From positions 1 through 64,000 of the forward strand of contig NZ_SNZR01000013.1 in the NCBI RefSeq assembly GCF_004363955.1: a DNA stretch of 64,000 bases, given 5' to 3'. Position 1 is the first letter of the stretch. The number at the start of each line of letters is the position of its first letter. A program made the translations under genes and the position numbers. The notes beneath the pieces were generated by a model. It ran no database searches and was not told where the DNA came from. It was given only the letters and a program-made list of their open reading frames with translations. This DNA comes from Enterovirga rhinocerotis. Lineage in GTDB: Bacteria; Pseudomonadota; Alphaproteobacteria; Rhizobiales; Beijerinckiaceae. This document shows, in pieces, positions 13,818 to 21,442 of the stretch.

Positions 13818-15086
13818 CTACCAGAAATGGCCGTCCGGAGGATCGCCGAGTGGATCGAACAGTTCGTCATCTTCCTCGCTCGGGAAGAGTTTCGCGTTCG
13901 TCGCGGTCTCTTCAATTCGCAATGGGTCAAGCTGTGCCTCGAGAGATGCCAAGCGACGTTCCCCCCAATCGATCATGCGATCGATCGACACGCTCGCGCC
14001 TCCGATCGAGCCTCTGATCTGCGAAAGCTGATCACGAAGCAAAGTCGCCTCCTGCCGAACCGCTCCCAGCCTTTCAAAAAAATCGAGGCGGGCCTTCTCC
14101 CGTTCCCCTCGCTGCTGAGCCAATTGGCGCCGCCGCCTCAACTCAGTCCATCGTCTCGCATGCTCCTCTCGCGCCTCCCTTGCTGCTTTTCGGGCTGCGA
14201 GAAGGATCTCTGTGCCATCGACTATCGAGGGGATGAGGTCTTCGACCGTTTGCAGCTTACCGTCCGCCCAGGTACGTCGGACGCCTTCAGTGTAGCCTTC
14301 AATTTGGACGGACAGCTGACCGGTTCGGATGATGTCCTTCTCCGGATAGGATCGATCGTATCCTCCCAAAAACCACGTGGATTCATCATTCCAACTTCGG
14401 GAGAGACGCTTTTGACGACGAGCCTCCGCCTCAATTTCTTCAGCCGTGGGTATATGGTCCACTTTCCGCACGCGCTCGATCAGCCGGAGGATTGCAGAGT
14501 CTGGGCCCACCTCAACGCGCATCCCATTTCCGATCGGTACGAGCGGAAGGCCGCGCTCTTCAAACGCGCGAGCCATCTGGTCGAGGATAAAAATCGCTCT
14601 CTCAATTGATGCCTGCCCGATTTCGACCCCGCACATGCCCTCCGCTTTTGCGCGAGCTATTTCTGACCTCTCCTTCGTTGCGCGGAGTTCCCTCGCCGTG
14701 GCCTTGATCTTGGGATGCGGATCTCGAATCGGTTCGTGCTCAACTATCGTTTTCGGTGCGCGCCGCCGCTCCGCGTGTTGCTTTCGTTCAGCCCTCTGCA
14801 CCTCGATCACATGACGTACAGGCTCTGGCAGTTGCAGCGCATGGGTTCCAACTTCGATCTGATTTAGCCGTGCGTCGTCCACCTCGACGAAGACCGCCTT
14901 CTTGGTCTTTTTCCCCGCCTCGATCTGAGCCCAATAGCCCCTGGGTGGGGTCGGCACCCTATGCCGATCACAGCTCTTCTTGAGACCCACGTCCGAAATG
15001 CCAAACTGCTGAGCCAGCGTCCTCATAGGCGTTGACCACACGAGGTCGTACAGTTCGCGGCGAGTCAGCTTCGTCCCAACGGCCAT
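13818..15086 (-). CDS. Conserved island protein with N-terminal HTH-like motif
   Basis: A 422-aa protein starting MAVGTKLTRRELYDLVWSTP. The first ~65 residues (MRTLAQQFGISDVGLKKSCD, then RHRVPTPPRGYWAQIEAGKK) form a helix-turn-helix-like module that I recall at the start of many hypothetical proteins in Bradyrhizobium and Methylobacterium islands. The remainder is long, charged and largely helical, with likely coiled-coil segments around residues 110-150 and 320-400. No catalytic domain is recognised. A DNA-binding, structural role is plausible. It is the last gene before the tRNA, where integrases often sit, but no integrase motif (R..HxxR..Y) was seen. Confidence 0.7.
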   Translation of the reverse strand: MAVGTKLTRRELYDLVWSTPMRTLAQQFGISDVGLKKSCDRHRVPTPPRGYWAQIEAGKKTKKAVFVEVDDARLNQIEVGTHALQLPEPVRHVIEVQRAERKQHAERRRAPKTIVEHEPIRDPHPKIKATARELRATKERSEIARAKAEGMCGVEIGQASIERAIFILDQMARAFEERGLPLVPIGNGMRVEVGPDSAILRLIERVRKVDHIPTAEEIEAEARRQKRLSRSWNDESTWFLGGYDRSYPEKDIIRTGQLSVQIEGYTEGVRRTWADGKLQTVEDLIPSIVDGTEILLAARKAAREAREEHARRWTELRRRRQLAQQRGEREKARLDFFERLGAVRQEATLLRDQLSQIRGSIGGASVSIDRMIDWGERRLASLEAQLDPLRIEETATNAKLFPSEEDDELFDPLGDPPDGHFW

Positions 15087-15335
15087 CTGGAGGCTTCGAA
15101 TCGAGTTTCCGCGACTAAAGTACCTGGTCTTTGCCGATCTGCGGCATTCCATCGAACATGGCCCGACGCTTGGATCCTAGGCCGCCCGGCGGACATGGAT
15201 CGAACGCGCACCGAATGGGGTCGGCGAGAGCCTCGTCCTGCTTGCGCTTCCCGCAAGTGGGCTAACCGACCACGCGAATCGATCTGCGTCGGCAAGCGCC
15301 CAAAATCATGTTCAAGGGGTCCGCATGGGGTCCGC

Positions 15336-15363
15336 AAAACGAAAGGCGCCTCAATGGGCGCCC
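15336..15363 (-). terminator. Likely terminator of the tRNA-Thr gene
   Basis: Read on the minus strand, GGCGCC, a 6-nt loop and GGCGCC are followed by TTTCGTTTT, 30 bp after the tRNA 3' end. Stem and T-tract are right for an intrinsic terminator. Confidence 0.55.
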
Positions 15364-15392
15364 TGCAACTGCATCTAAGTGCTTGAAATTGC

Positions 15393-15468
15393 TGGTGCCG
15401 CAAGAGGGATTCGAACCCCCGACCCCCTCATTACGAATGAGGTGCTCTACCAGCTGAGCTATTGCGGC
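15393..15468 (-). tRNA. tRNA-Thr (anticodon CGT)
   Basis: The minus strand folds into a full cloverleaf: acceptor GCCGCAA / TTGCGGC, D-stem GCTC/GAGC, anticodon stem CCTCA/TGAGG with loop TTCGTAA (anticodon CGT, decoding ACG), and T-arm with TTCGAAT. The 3' CCA is encoded. The gene separates the accessory island from the core genes; tRNA 3' ends are common integration sites, and the island lies on its 3' side. Confidence 0.97.
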
Positions 15469-15527
15469 GACGGGCCCTCTTATCCGGTTCCGGGGGGATT
15501 GCGCAAGGTGGGGTTTGGGGACTGAGT

Positions 15528-16853
15528 TCAGGTGATCGGGGCCGGCGTGTCGGGGCGGCCGATGCTGACATAGGCGAAACCGCGTCGGCTCATCTCGTCG
15601 GGGCGGTAGACGTTGCGGAGATCGACCACGATCCGGCCCGCCATCGCCGCCTTCAGCCGTTCGAGATCGAGCGCGCGGAAGGAATCCCATTCGGTGATGA
15701 GGACGAGCGCGTCCGCGCCCTCGGCGCATTCATAGGCGTCGCGTGTGTAGTCGACGCCGTCCAGCACGCTCGCGGCATTCTCCATCCCCTCGGGGTCGAA
15801 GGCGCGGATGCGCGCGCCGGCATCCTGCAGGGCCGCCACGATGGCGAGGGAGGGGGCATCGCGCATGTCGTCGGTGTTCGGCTTGAAGGTGAGGCCGAGG
15901 ACGCCGATCGTCCGGCCGCGCACCGAGCCGCCGCAGGCCGCGATCACCTTGCGGGCCATGGCGACCTTCCGCTGGTCGTTGACGGCGACCACCGTCTCGA
16001 CGAGCCGGAGCGGGGCGCCCGCATTCTGCGCCGTCTTCGTCAGGGCGAGCGTGTCCTTCGGGAAGCAGGAGCCGCCATAGCCCGGCCCGGCATGCAGGAA
16101 CTTGCCGCCGATCCGCTTGTCGAGCCCGATGCCGCGCGCCACCTCCTGCACATTGGCGCCGACCTGCTCGCAGAGATCGGCGATCTCGTTGATGAAGGTG
16201 ACCTTCAGCGCAAGGAAGGCGTTGGCGGCGTATTTCGTGAGCTCAGCCGTGCGCCGCCCCATGGTCAGGACCGGCGCCGCGTTGAGATAGAGCGGGCGAT
16301 AGAGCTCGGCCACGAGCTCGGCGCCGCGCTGGTCCTCGGCCCCGATCACGATCCGGTCCGGACGCTTGAAATCCTCGATCGCGGCACCCTCGCGCAGGAA
16401 TTCGGGGTTCGAGACAACCGAGAACGCGGCCCCGGGCCGCGTCTCGCGGATGATCCGGTCGACCTCGTCGCCCGTGCCGACCGGCACGGTCGATTTCGTC
16501 ACGACGACGGTGTAGCCCTCGAGCGAGGCCGCGATCTCGCGCGCGGCGGCGTAGACGTGGGAGAGGTCCGCGAAGCCGTCGCCCCGGCGCGAGGGCGTGC
16601 CGACCGCGATGAAGACCGCGTCCGCCTGCGGCACCGCCGCGGCGAGATCGGTCGAGAAGGAGAGCCGGCCGGCCCGCACATTCGCCGCGACCGTCTCCTC
16701 GAGGCCCGGCTCGAAGATCGGGATGTGCCCGGCGCGGAGCGATTCGATCTTGGCCGGGTCCTTGTCGACGCAGACCACCTCGTGTCCGAAATCGGCGAAG
16801 CAGGCCCCCGAGACGAGGCCGACATATCCGGCCCCCACCATCGCAATCCGCAA
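15528..16853 (-). CDS. ugd: UDP-glucose 6-dehydrogenase
   Basis: Oxidises UDP-glucose to UDP-glucuronate with two NAD+, supplying surface polysaccharide synthesis. The 441-aa product has the N-terminal dinucleotide fold (MVGAGYVGLVSGACFADFGH), central helices with KYAANAFLALKVTFINEIAD, and the catalytic Cys at about residue 263 in YGGSCFPKD. The C-terminal domain has GLTFKPNTDDMRDAPS. The start is a TTG, with GGAG 8 bp upstream; the next in-frame ATG would cut into the nucleotide-binding strand. No polysaccharide genes are adjacent. Confidence 0.96.
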   Translation of the reverse strand: MRIAMVGAGYVGLVSGACFADFGHEVVCVDKDPAKIESLRAGHIPIFEPGLEETVAANVRAGRLSFSTDLAAAVPQADAVFIAVGTPSRRGDGFADLSHVYAAAREIAASLEGYTVVVTKSTVPVGTGDEVDRIIRETRPGAAFSVVSNPEFLREGAAIEDFKRPDRIVIGAEDQRGAELVAELYRPLYLNAAPVLTMGRRTAELTKYAANAFLALKVTFINEIADLCEQVGANVQEVARGIGLDKRIGGKFLHAGPGYGGSCFPKDTLALTKTAQNAGAPLRLVETVVAVNDQRKVAMARKVIAACGGSVRGRTIGVLGLTFKPNTDDMRDAPSLAIVAALQDAGARIRAFDPEGMENAASVLDGVDYTRDAYECAEGADALVLITEWDSFRALDLERLKAAMAGRIVVDLRNVYRPDEMSRRGFAYVSIGRPDTPAPIT

Positions 16854-17031
16854 GATCGTGCTCCCTGCTCAGGCCGCGTCATCGGCCACGACAGCCTCTG
16901 ACCCCACCATTCGCGACGAGAATGCGACAAGGGCGCCGGGGCCGGCCGCGGCGGGCGGACATATGCGCCGAAGCGCGGCCGGGGTCGAGGGCGGCTGCCG
17001 CCGAGGAGGATGGGTGGCCGGGAACCCGAGG

Positions 17032-17991
17032 TCAGGCCTTGTCGCGCGCGAGGCCCAGCACGTCGAGGAGCGCGATCAGGCGCGCGTCGCGCTCGGCGGC
17101 GAGGTCGGCCATGCTGCGCGAGCCCGCCTCGGCCTCGACCCCCGCGACCAGCGCCTCGTTCACCTCCGGCGTCAGGCTCGGCTGGCCGAGGCTCTTCCAC
17201 CAGCTCTCCATCGGCGGGCCGAGGTGATCGAGGAAGTGATGCATGCCGCCCTCGCCGCCAGCGAGATGGAAGATCATGTGCGGCCCCATCAGCGCCCAGC
17301 GCAGGCCCGGCCCGTAGGCGATGGCGGCATCGACGTCCTCGACGGTGCCGACGCCCTCGGCCACGAGATGCACGGCCTCGCGCCAGAGCGCCGCCTGGAG
17401 CCGGTTCGAGATATGGGCCGGCACTTCCTTCTTGACGTGGATCGGATGCTTGCCGACGGCGCGGTAGAACTCCATCGCCCAGGCGACCGCGGACGGATCG
17501 GTCTTCTCGCCGCCGACGACCTCCACGAGCGGGATGAGATGGGGCGGGTTGAAGGGGTGCCCGATCACGAGGCGCTCCGGATGCGCCATGGTCTGCTGAA
17601 GCTCGCTCGCCTTGAAGCCCGAGGTCGAGGAGGCGATCAGCCGGTCCGGCGGCAGGGCGGCGTCGATCCGGGCGAGGAGCGATTGCTTGAGATCGAGCCG
17701 CTCCAGCGCGTTTTCCTGCACCACCGAGGCGCCGTCGAGCACCTCCTCGAGTTCGGGGCTGAAGGACAGCCGGTCGAAGGCCGGCTCGGCCTCCCGCGCG
17801 GCGCCGATCCGCACGAGGGCCGGCCAGGCCTTGGCGACATAATCGTGGAGGAACTGGTCGCGGCCATGGAGCGGATCGGTCACGGCGACGGTGAGCCCGC
17901 GCCCGAGGAACCATGCCGCCCAGGAGGCGCCGATCGTGCCGGCGCCCACGACGGCGACCTTCGTGACCTCGTTCGGCTTCGGAAAGGTCAT
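17032..17991 (-). CDS. lcdH: 3-hydroxyacyl-CoA dehydrogenase-like enzyme, probable carnitine 3-dehydrogenase
   Basis: The 319-aa protein has an N-terminal Rossmann motif (VAVVGAGTIGASWAAWFLGR) and the family's GHPFNPPHLIPLVEVVGG with the catalytic His. Compared with general 3-hydroxyacyl-CoA dehydrogenases it shares the features I recall for L-carnitine dehydrogenase: KEVPAHISNRLQAALWREAV, AIAYGPGLRWALMGP and a Gly/His-rich AGGEGGMHHFLDH. GGAGGAACC precedes the ATG at 17991. That enzyme converts L-carnitine to 3-dehydrocarnitine. No partner genes for carnitine breakdown are adjacent, so another hydroxyacid substrate remains possible. Confidence 0.82.
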   Translation of the reverse strand: MTFPKPNEVTKVAVVGAGTIGASWAAWFLGRGLTVAVTDPLHGRDQFLHDYVAKAWPALVRIGAAREAEPAFDRLSFSPELEEVLDGASVVQENALERLDLKQSLLARIDAALPPDRLIASSTSGFKASELQQTMAHPERLVIGHPFNPPHLIPLVEVVGGEKTDPSAVAWAMEFYRAVGKHPIHVKKEVPAHISNRLQAALWREAVHLVAEGVGTVEDVDAAIAYGPGLRWALMGPHMIFHLAGGEGGMHHFLDHLGPPMESWWKSLGQPSLTPEVNEALVAGVEAEAGSRSMADLAAERDARLIALLDVLGLARDKA

Positions 17992-18338
17992 GGTTCCTCC
18001 GGTGCGGCGGCTTCGGCCGATTGTCGATCTCCGGCATATCGCCAAAATCGGACAGGCGATCAATGCGCGAGGGCCTCCGGTCTCGGTGGCGGCGACCTTG
18101 ACAGATCGCGTCGTCCGTGGTCCTCACCCCCATTCGGCAGACCATGGCCATGACCGCGACCCTCGCCTTCACGACGATCATCCGCCCGACGCGGCGGCTG
18201 AAACGCATCGGCTGAGCCCGGCCCGAGAGCCGGTTTCGCGTTCGCGCCCGGATCGAACCATCCCTGGATCGAGACCTCGGGCGTATCAGTTCCGCGCCCT
18301 GGACGGGCGTTCTTCCTTCGGACGATCAGGAGAGTGAG

Positions 18339-19373
18339 ATGGGCTACAAGGTTGCCGTTGTCGGCGCGACCGGCAATGTGGGCCGCGAGATGCTGGGCAT
18401 TCTGGCCGAGCGCGGTTTTCCGGCCGACGAGGTCGTCGCCCTCGCCTCGCGCCGCAGCGTCGGCACCGAGGTCTCGTTCGGTGACAAGGTCATCAAGTGC
18501 CGCGCGCTCGAAGATTACGACTTCGCGGACACCGATATCTGCCTGATGTCGGCCGGCGGCGAGGTCTCCAAGGCGTGGTCGCCGAAGATCGGCGCGCAGG
18601 GCTGCGTCGTGATCGACAATTCCTCGGCCTTCCGCACCGATCCCGACGTGCCGCTGATCGTGCCGGAGGTAAACGCGGACGCCATCGCGGGCTTCACGAA
18701 GAAGCACATCATCGCCAACCCGAACTGCTCGACCGCGCAACTCGTCGTCGCGCTGAAGCCGCTCCATGACGCGGCGAAGATCACGCGCGTCGTCGTCTCG
18801 ACCTACCAGTCGGTCTCCGGCGCCGGCAAGGAAGGCATGGACGAGCTCTACGACCAGACCAAGAGCGTCTATTCGCTGTCGCAGATGGAGCGGAAGAAGT
18901 TCCCGAAGCGCATCGCCTTCAACCTCATTCCGCAGATCGACGTCTTCATGGAGGACGGCTTCACCAAGGAAGAGTGGAAGATGGTGGTCGAGACCAAGAA
19001 GATGCTCGACCCGAAGATCAAGCTGACCGCGACCTGCGTGCGCGTGCCGGTCTTCATCGGCCATTCGGAGGCGGTGAATGTCGAGTTCGAGAACCCGCTT
19101 TCGGCCGACGAGGCGCGCGAGATCCTGCGCGCGGCGCCCGGCATCCTGATCGACGACAAGCGCGAGCCCGGCGGCTACATGACCCCCCACGAGAGCGCGG
19201 GCGAGGACGCGGTCTTCATCTCGCGCCTGCGCGACGATTCGACGGTCGACAACGGCATCGCCTTCTGGTGCGTCTCGGACAACCTGCGCAAGGGCGCGGC
19301 GCTCAACGCGGTGCAGATCGCCGAGTGCCTGATCGAGCGCGGCCTCCTCGCCGAGAAGAAGCGCGCGGCCTGA
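18339..19373 (+). CDS. asd: Aspartate-semialdehyde dehydrogenase
   Basis: Reduces aspartyl phosphate to the semialdehyde on the way to lysine/diaminopimelate, threonine and methionine. The 344-aa product has the NADP-binding start VAVVGATGNVGREML, the catalytic Cys at about residue 130 in ANPNCST, and the substrate-binding segments YQSVSGAGKEGMDEL and VRVPVFIGHSEAVNVE. GGAG lies upstream of the ATG. Single gene, followed by a short repeat and the VapBC pair. Confidence 0.97.
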   Translation: MGYKVAVVGATGNVGREMLGILAERGFPADEVVALASRRSVGTEVSFGDKVIKCRALEDYDFADTDICLMSAGGEVSKAWSPKIGAQGCVVIDNSSAFRTDPDVPLIVPEVNADAIAGFTKKHIIANPNCSTAQLVVALKPLHDAAKITRVVVSTYQSVSGAGKEGMDELYDQTKSVYSLSQMERKKFPKRIAFNLIPQIDVFMEDGFTKEEWKMVVETKKMLDPKIKLTATCVRVPVFIGHSEAVNVEFENPLSADEAREILRAAPGILIDDKREPGGYMTPHESAGEDAVFISRLRDDSTVDNGIAFWCVSDNLRKGAALNAVQIAECLIERGLLAEKKRAA

Positions 19374-19409
19374 GGGGCGCCCGCTGCGACACTCCCAAGG
19401 GCAGAGAAC

Positions 19410-19440
19410 GGACTCGGGCGGAAGCCCGAGCCGGGTGAGG
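19410..19440. repeat. Dispersed intergenic repeat (CTCGGGC hairpin type)
   Basis: The sequence has inverted arms CTCGGGC and GCCCGAG followed by CCGGGTGAGG. The same element occurs at 55879-55936 and 56283-56340. It is a short non-coding palindromic repeat lying after asd. Confidence 0.75.
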
Positions 19441-19519
19441 AGAAGAGCTTTCCGCAAGGACGCCCCGACAGGGGACGCGCGTGCTTGACATATCGGCGTG
19501 CCGGCTCATCCTGACCGGC

Positions 19520-19807
19520 ATGTCGATCGAGCGCACCACCGTGCGATTGCCTGCTGATCTCATGGACAAGGCACGCCGCAAGGCGGCTGCCGGTGGCAGC
19601 ACCTTGGCGGCACTGATCGAGGAAGGCTTGCGGCAAGTCGTCCGCGACAAGGCCGAGCCGGATACGGCCCGGCGACGTTTGCCGCGGATCAGTCGCGCCG
19701 GCGGCGGTCTTCTTCCCGGCATCGATCTGGATCGCTCGTTCACGATCCGGGAGATCGAGGATCTCGACGACGCCGGGCGCCTGACCGCACCGCATGATCC
19801 TGCCTGA
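19520..19807 (+). CDS. VapB-type antitoxin (ribbon-helix-helix)
   Basis: A 95-aa protein starting MSIERTTVRLPADLMDKARR, an N-terminal ribbon-helix-helix DNA-binding domain (residues ~1-45) with a C-terminal toxin-binding tail (SFTIREIEDLDDAGRLTAPH). The stop lies inside the toxin gene, a 14-bp overlap that couples the two. A TTGACA at 19485 may be the -35 of the operon promoter. The complex normally represses its own promoter. The earlier in-frame start at 19481 adds residues unlike the family. Confidence 0.88.
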   Translation: MSIERTTVRLPADLMDKARRKAAAGGSTLAALIEEGLRQVVRDKAEPDTARRRLPRISRAGGGLLPGIDLDRSFTIREIEDLDDAGRLTAPHDPA

Positions 19808-20216
19808 CGTCAACGTCCTGATCTATGCCTTCCGGGCTGACAGCCCCCACCACGAGCGTTGCCGCGCCTGGCTGACCAGCATCGTCCTCGGCGGCCCGCG
19901 CTTCGGCCTGTCGTCTCTCGTGCTTAGTGCGGTGATCCGCATCACGACCTCGCCGCGCATCTTCCGGACGCCGAGTTCGCTGGAGGAGGCTTTCGGCTTC
20001 TGCGAGGATCTGACGAGCCAGCCGCATGCTGAGGCGATAGAGCCCGGCGCGCGCCACTGGGACATCTTCCGCCGCCTCTGCCTCGATACGGCGACACAAG
20101 GTCCGCGCACCACGGATGCGTGGCTCGCGGCGCTCGCCATCGAGAGCGGTTGCGAATGGATCACGCTGGACCGGGATTTCGCTCGGTTTCCGGGGCTGCG
20201 CTGGGCAGCTCCGTAA
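19794..20216 (+). CDS. VapC-type toxin (PIN-domain ribonuclease)
   Basis: The 140-aa PIN protein begins MILPDVNVLIYAFRADSPHH, with the first catalytic Asp at residue 5. The later acidic cluster is in RTTDAWLAALAIESGCEWIT and LDRDF, giving the expected Asp residues for Mg2+-dependent RNA cleavage. It overlaps its antitoxin gene by 14 bp. In this subfamily targets are usually tRNA or rRNA; nothing here shows which. The pair is complete, so it is probably functional. Confidence 0.9.
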   Translation: MILPDVNVLIYAFRADSPHHERCRAWLTSIVLGGPRFGLSSLVLSAVIRITTSPRIFRTPSSLEEAFGFCEDLTSQPHAEAIEPGARHWDIFRRLCLDTATQGPRTTDAWLAALAIESGCEWITLDRDFARFPGLRWAAP

Positions 20217-20234
20217 TGGCGGTCGCGGTGGGCC

Positions 20235-21404
20235 TCAGCCCCGCAAGGTCGCGGGGGCGAGGGGGTTGTCGGCGAGCGCGGCCGCGTCCGGTGCGTCGAG
20301 GGACGGGATGCCGGCGAAGGCGCCCCACATCCGCTCGATGGCCTCGCCCGGCACGTCCTCGACGATCATCACGATGCGCGTGCGGCGATCGCCGTCCGGC
20401 CATACCGGCAGCATGGTCGGGATATGGAGGACGCGGCGGACGCCCTGAATGACCAGCGGCCTGTCGGGCTCGCGCTTGAGGCGGACGAGCCCCTTCAGGC
20501 GCAGGATCCGAGGCCCGAAGGTCGACCGGACCATGTCGAGGAAGAGGTCGAGCGATCCCTCGGCGATCGGCGCCTCGCTCGTCAGGACGAGAGAGCGGAT
20601 GCGCTCGTCGTGCCGGCTCGGGTCGTGATGGTGATGGCCATGCCCATGATGGTGGCCGTGCCCATGATGGGCATGGCCGTCATGTGGATGGGAATGGTCG
20701 TGAGCGTGGTGATCGTCCGGCCGGCTCGCCTCGGCCTGTAGCCAGGCCTCGACGTCGCCGATCTTGCCGTCGAGGCCGAACAGGCCGCCCAACAGGAGCC
20801 GTTCGGCAGGCACGTCGCCCTGGACGGCCCGGATGATGGTCGCGCCGGGATTGAGCGCGCGGATCCGCGCCTCCAGCGGGACGGTCTCCGCCTCGGGGAG
20901 GTCGCTCTTGCTCACGACGATCCGCTCGGCGACCGCGACCTGCCGGCGTGCCTCCTCGTGGTGCTCGAGGCTTGCGAGGCCCGTCACGCCATCCACGACC
21001 GTGACCACGCCTTCGAGCCCGTAGCGCAGCTTGAGATAGGGGTGGTGCAGCACGGCCGCGAGGACGGGCGCGGGATCCGCGAGCCCCGTCGTCTCGATGA
21101 CGACCCGGCGGAAGGGCATGATCCGGCCGTTGTCGCGGCGGCGCAGCAGGTCTTCCAGGGTCGAGACGAGGTCGCCGCGGATCGTGCAGCACAGGCACCC
21201 GGCCGAGAGCAGGACCATGCCCTCGTCGGACTGCTCGACGAGCAGGTGGTCGATCCCGACTGCCCCGAACTCGTTCACGATCACGACCGTGTCGGTGAGC
21301 GCCGGATCGCGCAGGAGCCGGTTGAGCAGCGTCGTCTTGCCGGCTCCGAGGAAGCCGGTGAGGACGGTAAGGGGGATCGGTGGAAGGGGGCCGCGGTCTG
21401 GCAT
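20235..21404 (-). CDS. COG0523/CobW-family metallochaperone GTPase with His-rich loop
   Basis: These GTPases deliver metals, often zinc, to target enzymes. The 389-aa protein shows Walker A GFLGAGKTT at residues ~17-25, the metal site CLCC at ~70-73, ETTGLADPAP, and SKSDLPEAE as the guanine-binding motif. A loop at residues ~230-265 is packed with His (HAHDHSHPHDGHAHHGHGHH and more), typical of zinc-handling members. The C-terminal CobW_C domain follows. I chose the ATG at 21404; a TTG at 21446 overlapping the upstream stop is also possible. No Zur box was recognised and no B12 gene is adjacent, so zinc is likelier than cobalt. Confidence 0.9.
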   Translation of the reverse strand: MPDRGPLPPIPLTVLTGFLGAGKTTLLNRLLRDPALTDTVVIVNEFGAVGIDHLLVEQSDEGMVLLSAGCLCCTIRGDLVSTLEDLLRRRDNGRIMPFRRVVIETTGLADPAPVLAAVLHHPYLKLRYGLEGVVTVVDGVTGLASLEHHEEARRQVAVAERIVVSKSDLPEAETVPLEARIRALNPGATIIRAVQGDVPAERLLLGGLFGLDGKIGDVEAWLQAEASRPDDHHAHDHSHPHDGHAHHGHGHHHGHGHHHHDPSRHDERIRSLVLTSEAPIAEGSLDLFLDMVRSTFGPRILRLKGLVRLKREPDRPLVIQGVRRVLHIPTMLPVWPDGDRRTRIVMIVEDVPGEAIERMWGAFAGIPSLDAPDAAALADNPLAPATLRG

Positions 21405-21442
21405 GCCGTCCTGTGCCACGGCTGGCTCCGTCTTGTCTCCGA

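Noticed and set aside
13717-13930. Upstream extension of the ParB-like remnant frame
   Set aside because: The residues do not match ParB-like proteins and overlap the 3' end of the neighbouring gene; probably open by chance in high-GC DNA.
15310-15335. Direct repeat GGGGTCCGCATGGGGTCCGC near the tRNA as an att site
   Set aside because: The repeat is only two short copies in tandem and is not a copy of the tRNA 3' end; no second site in the window.
1-15392. CRISPR array or cas genes in the island
   Set aside because: No regularly spaced repeats and no Cas-like proteins were seen.
15462-16901. Long plus-strand frame opposite ugd
   Set aside because: It is the antisense shadow of ugd, Arg/Gly/Asp-rich without any domain; typical of high-GC coding DNA. 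The same applies to long frames opposite hbd, cobS, cobT, hemY and phaD.
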